From: Plecoglossus altivelis
Lineage: Eukaryota; Chordata; Actinopteri; Osmeriformes; Plecoglossidae
DNA: 64,000 nt
Direction of reading: 5' to 3'
Assembly (NCBI GenBank): GCA_036571765.1
Contig: BROE01000011.1
Coordinates: 4,787,962-4,851,961 of the forward strand
Positions 52,292 through 64,000 of the stretch are shown one piece after another; the first letter of the stretch is position 1, and each line of letters starts with the position of its first letter. A program made the position numbers and the translations under genes. Below the pieces are notes generated by a model that worked only from the letters and a program-made list of their open reading frames with translations, did no database searches and was not told where the DNA came from.

Positions 52292-53284
52292 CAGTTCTCT
52301 TCCAGAGATGATGTATGAGCGCGGTCTCCATGGAGAGGTCGCCCCGCTCTGACGAGTCAGTCTTGAGTGTCTCGCCGGCTGATGTCGTCTGAGATGGTGA
52401 CGTGACAATGGAGGAAGAGGAGTGGAATCTATTTTCTCCTGAAGTGATGATAATGATGCGTCCAAATACCAAACCCCATGGGCTGTTTTCATCTCTCGCT
52501 CTGTCTCTCTCTGCTTCTTGCTCACTGACACACACGCACACGCGCACACACACACACGCACACACACGCACGCCACCGCACCAACACACAGCACGCACAC
52601 AACACACGCGCACACACAGACACGCACTACAATACGAACACACCGACGCACACACACACACTCACCACTACACCACACACTCACGCACACGCTTACACGC
52701 ACACTCACTCACACACACATCACACACACTTACACACACACGATTCAGGCCCATTACTCTTCCTCCTTCTTGTATTGTCATTAATCGTCTCATCTCACAG
52801 GTCTCTTCCAGAGATGATCATCTGACGCCTAGCTCCATGAGAGTCGCCCCGCCCTGACGAGTCCATCCTGAGTGTCTCGTCCGGCGATTCGTTCAGATAC
52901 TGTGACGTGACAATGGAGGACAAGGAGTGGAATCTATTTTCTCCCGAAAGTATGATAATGATGCGATCCAAATACCAAATCCCCATGGCTTTTTCATCTC
53001 ATCGCTCATGTCTCTCTCTGCTTCTGCCTCACTGACAACACACGCACCACGCGCACAACACACACGCACACACACGCACGCACGCGCCACACACACACAC
53101 GCACTCACACACGCTCACACACACACGCACACACACACGCACACGCATGCACACACACACACTCACACACACACACCACGCACACGCACCTCCACGATCA
53201 CACCACACACACACACACACACACACGATTCAGGCCCATTACTCTTCCTCCTTCTTGTATTGTCATTAATCGTCTCATCTCAAG
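52292..53284. repeat. Imperfect tandem duplication, about 500 bp
   Basis: Copy one (about 52292-52797) and copy two (about 52798-53284) share TCTCTTCCAGAGATGAT, GTGACGTGACAATGGAGGA, GTGGAATCTATTTTCTCC and then CA-rich DNA. Both end with ACGATTCAGGCCCATTACTC and CGTCTCATCTCA. The last 50 or so bases of each copy are identical, but the first 200 bases carry many small indels. The mix of perfect and noisy stretches suggests an assembly or gap-filling artefact. Confidence 0.8.
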
Positions 53285-54027
53285 GGGTTCACGGACGACG
53301 ACAGATTTTCTTTCTTGAGATGTTGTCAAGCGGGGAGCAGGAAACCACTTCTGACAAAACTGTCGCCCTAACCTTTGAAAGCCAGTATGTCTGGAGGAGC
53401 TGTTCTAACCAGAGCGCTCTGACAGCACAGCTGAGGTCAATCATTTCAGCGTCTAGACACAAGACTACTGGAGAAATCTGTTAAATGTAGCCCTATGTCT
53501 CAGACCAAGGACTGGGTCAATACAACGTCAACACCAATTAAGAGGTGAAATGAGAAATTCCACTTTTTAAACTACATTTGAAAAACCATTGAGGCACCAA
53601 TGATCTATTTTAAATACATTTAAGAAATGTTCCATAGAACTCTCCTGCTTTCACCTTTCACTTTTTGTATATTGCTAATATTGTAACTAATCGTTTCATA
53701 GGATGCCACTTCAGACGAACGTCACGTTATAACGTGTGATTCGTGGTAAATGTACTGTAGGTGTAGGCCTAGTTAAAATTGATATGTCAATCACCAGCTA
53801 CTGCCTTATTTTTTCAACCGTTTGAATTGATGACTGTACATTGCCATCTACTGGTATGTATTCAATAATACAGGCAATGGTATGATCAACAGAATTGACA
53901 CTTATAATTGCTCATTTGTATACTATAAAATATTTATGAATAACTTTAGGGTGGGCATAGCTTGACTGTCCGGATATTTATGGAACACAAGTATTGCACT
54001 CCACGAAGGGAACGTGTCATCTCGCCG

Positions 54028-54068
54028 TTATTTCCGGTAACACACCGCTCGCATTAGTTAGAAGAAAG

Positions 54069-54076
<8 letters not shown>
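54028..54076 (+). promoter_or_regulatory. elp2: elp2 proximal promoter motifs (ETS and YY1-like)
   Basis: TTATTTCCGGT at 54028-54038 is an ETS-type site on the minus strand (ACCGGAAAT). AAGATGGCGGC at 54066-54076 is a full YY1-type site that contains the elp2 start codon at 54069. Both motif classes are typical of housekeeping promoters with very short 5' UTRs. Transcription start is inferred, not shown. Confidence 0.5.
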
Positions 54077-63843
<9,767 letters not shown>

Positions 63844-64000
63844 GTGGTCCCTTTAAAATCCACTCTCTGGAGCTATTGAAATTGTCCAACAATGGTCCGA
63901 TGTCATTTCTGATTGGGCATTACACTGTGATTGACAGACGATCTAACGTCAAAGACCTATCAGGAAGGTGAGCCGGGGTTCAGCAGTGTCTCCGACCAGT

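Larger units (their letters stand above)
48554..54068. other. Intergenic region between divergent ctnnal1 and elp2
   Basis: The two start codons are 5.5 kb apart and face away from each other. The ctnnal1 promoter should lie just right of 48.55 kb and the elp2 promoter just left of 54.07 kb. Contents are a (CCTG)n array at 49637-49703, a (CT)n tract at 50378-50420, a degenerate CCTG/TCTG/TGTG tract at 51057-51340 and a duplicated segment at 52292-53284. An open frame of 114 codons at 49070-49414 (IPLIFEAWCFMTEARQ) has protein-like composition but no recognised family. Confidence 0.7.

Noticed and set aside
53988..54010. TATTGCACT, the seed-containing start of the miR-25/92 family (and miR-32-like), near elp2
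   Set aside because: The bases after the seed do not match the family and no complementary arm was seen within hairpin distance. Mammalian mir-32 near CTNNAL1 lies in TMEM245, which is not in this window.
48554..54068. Shared bidirectional promoter for ctnnal1 and elp2
   Set aside because: The start codons are 5.5 kb apart with repeats between them, and elp2 has its own compact promoter motifs at the start codon.

Overview
The window is nuclear DNA from a ray-finned fish, very probably a teleost. It has four multi-exon vertebrate genes with GT-AG introns, long intergenic and intronic stretches full of CA/TG, TC and ACAG/CCTG microsatellites, minisatellites, and fragments of repeats common in teleost genomes. 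There is no bacterial, plasmid, phage or CRISPR content. Six Ns at 17695-17700 mark an assembly gap. I cannot name the species.

Layout: (1) 1-3678 is non-coding sequence upstream of sla. (2) 3679-7419 (+) is sla, a Src-like adaptor with SH3 and SH2 domains; 7 coding exons give 277 aa, and a minisatellite of about 1 kb fills intron 6. (3) 7420-15089 is intergenic and includes a noisy duplicated segment at 12.1-12.9 kb. (4) 15090-16354 (+) is abitram (fam206a/Simiate); 6 exons give 180 aa. (5) 18215-48553 (-) is ctnnal1 (alpha-catulin); 19 coding exons give 759 aa, and a 17-kb first intron holds much of the repeat content. abitram and ctnnal1 are tail to tail, with candidate poly(A) signals facing each other about 40 bp apart at 16836 and 16878. 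(6) 48554-54068 is intergenic, between the divergent starts of ctnnal1 and elp2, and contains a CCTG microsatellite and an imperfect tandem duplication of about 500 bp. (7) 54069 to beyond the window end (+) is elp2, the WD40 subunit of Elongator; the first 14 coding exons (about 509 codons) are present.

All four genes were rebuilt exon by exon. Splice phases match at every junction and total lengths agree with remembered human orthologues (SLA 276, ABITRAM 181, CTNNAL1 734, ELP2 826 aa). The genes have unrelated roles: antigen-receptor signal damping, actin-linked nuclear regulation, a Rho-signalling scaffold, and tRNA wobble-uridine modification. They are not an operon-like unit. The order is still notable: from memory, mammals have ABITRAM-CTNNAL1 next to ELP1, a different Elongator subunit, while SLA lies inside TG on another chromosome.

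I found no convincing undescribed biological system. The most useful second-look items are dinucleotide repeats pressed against many ctnnal1 splice sites, the sla intronic minisatellite, two error-rich local duplications that look like long-read assembly artefacts, and the gene neighbourhood. Nearly all other long open frames are low-complexity repeats read as protein.
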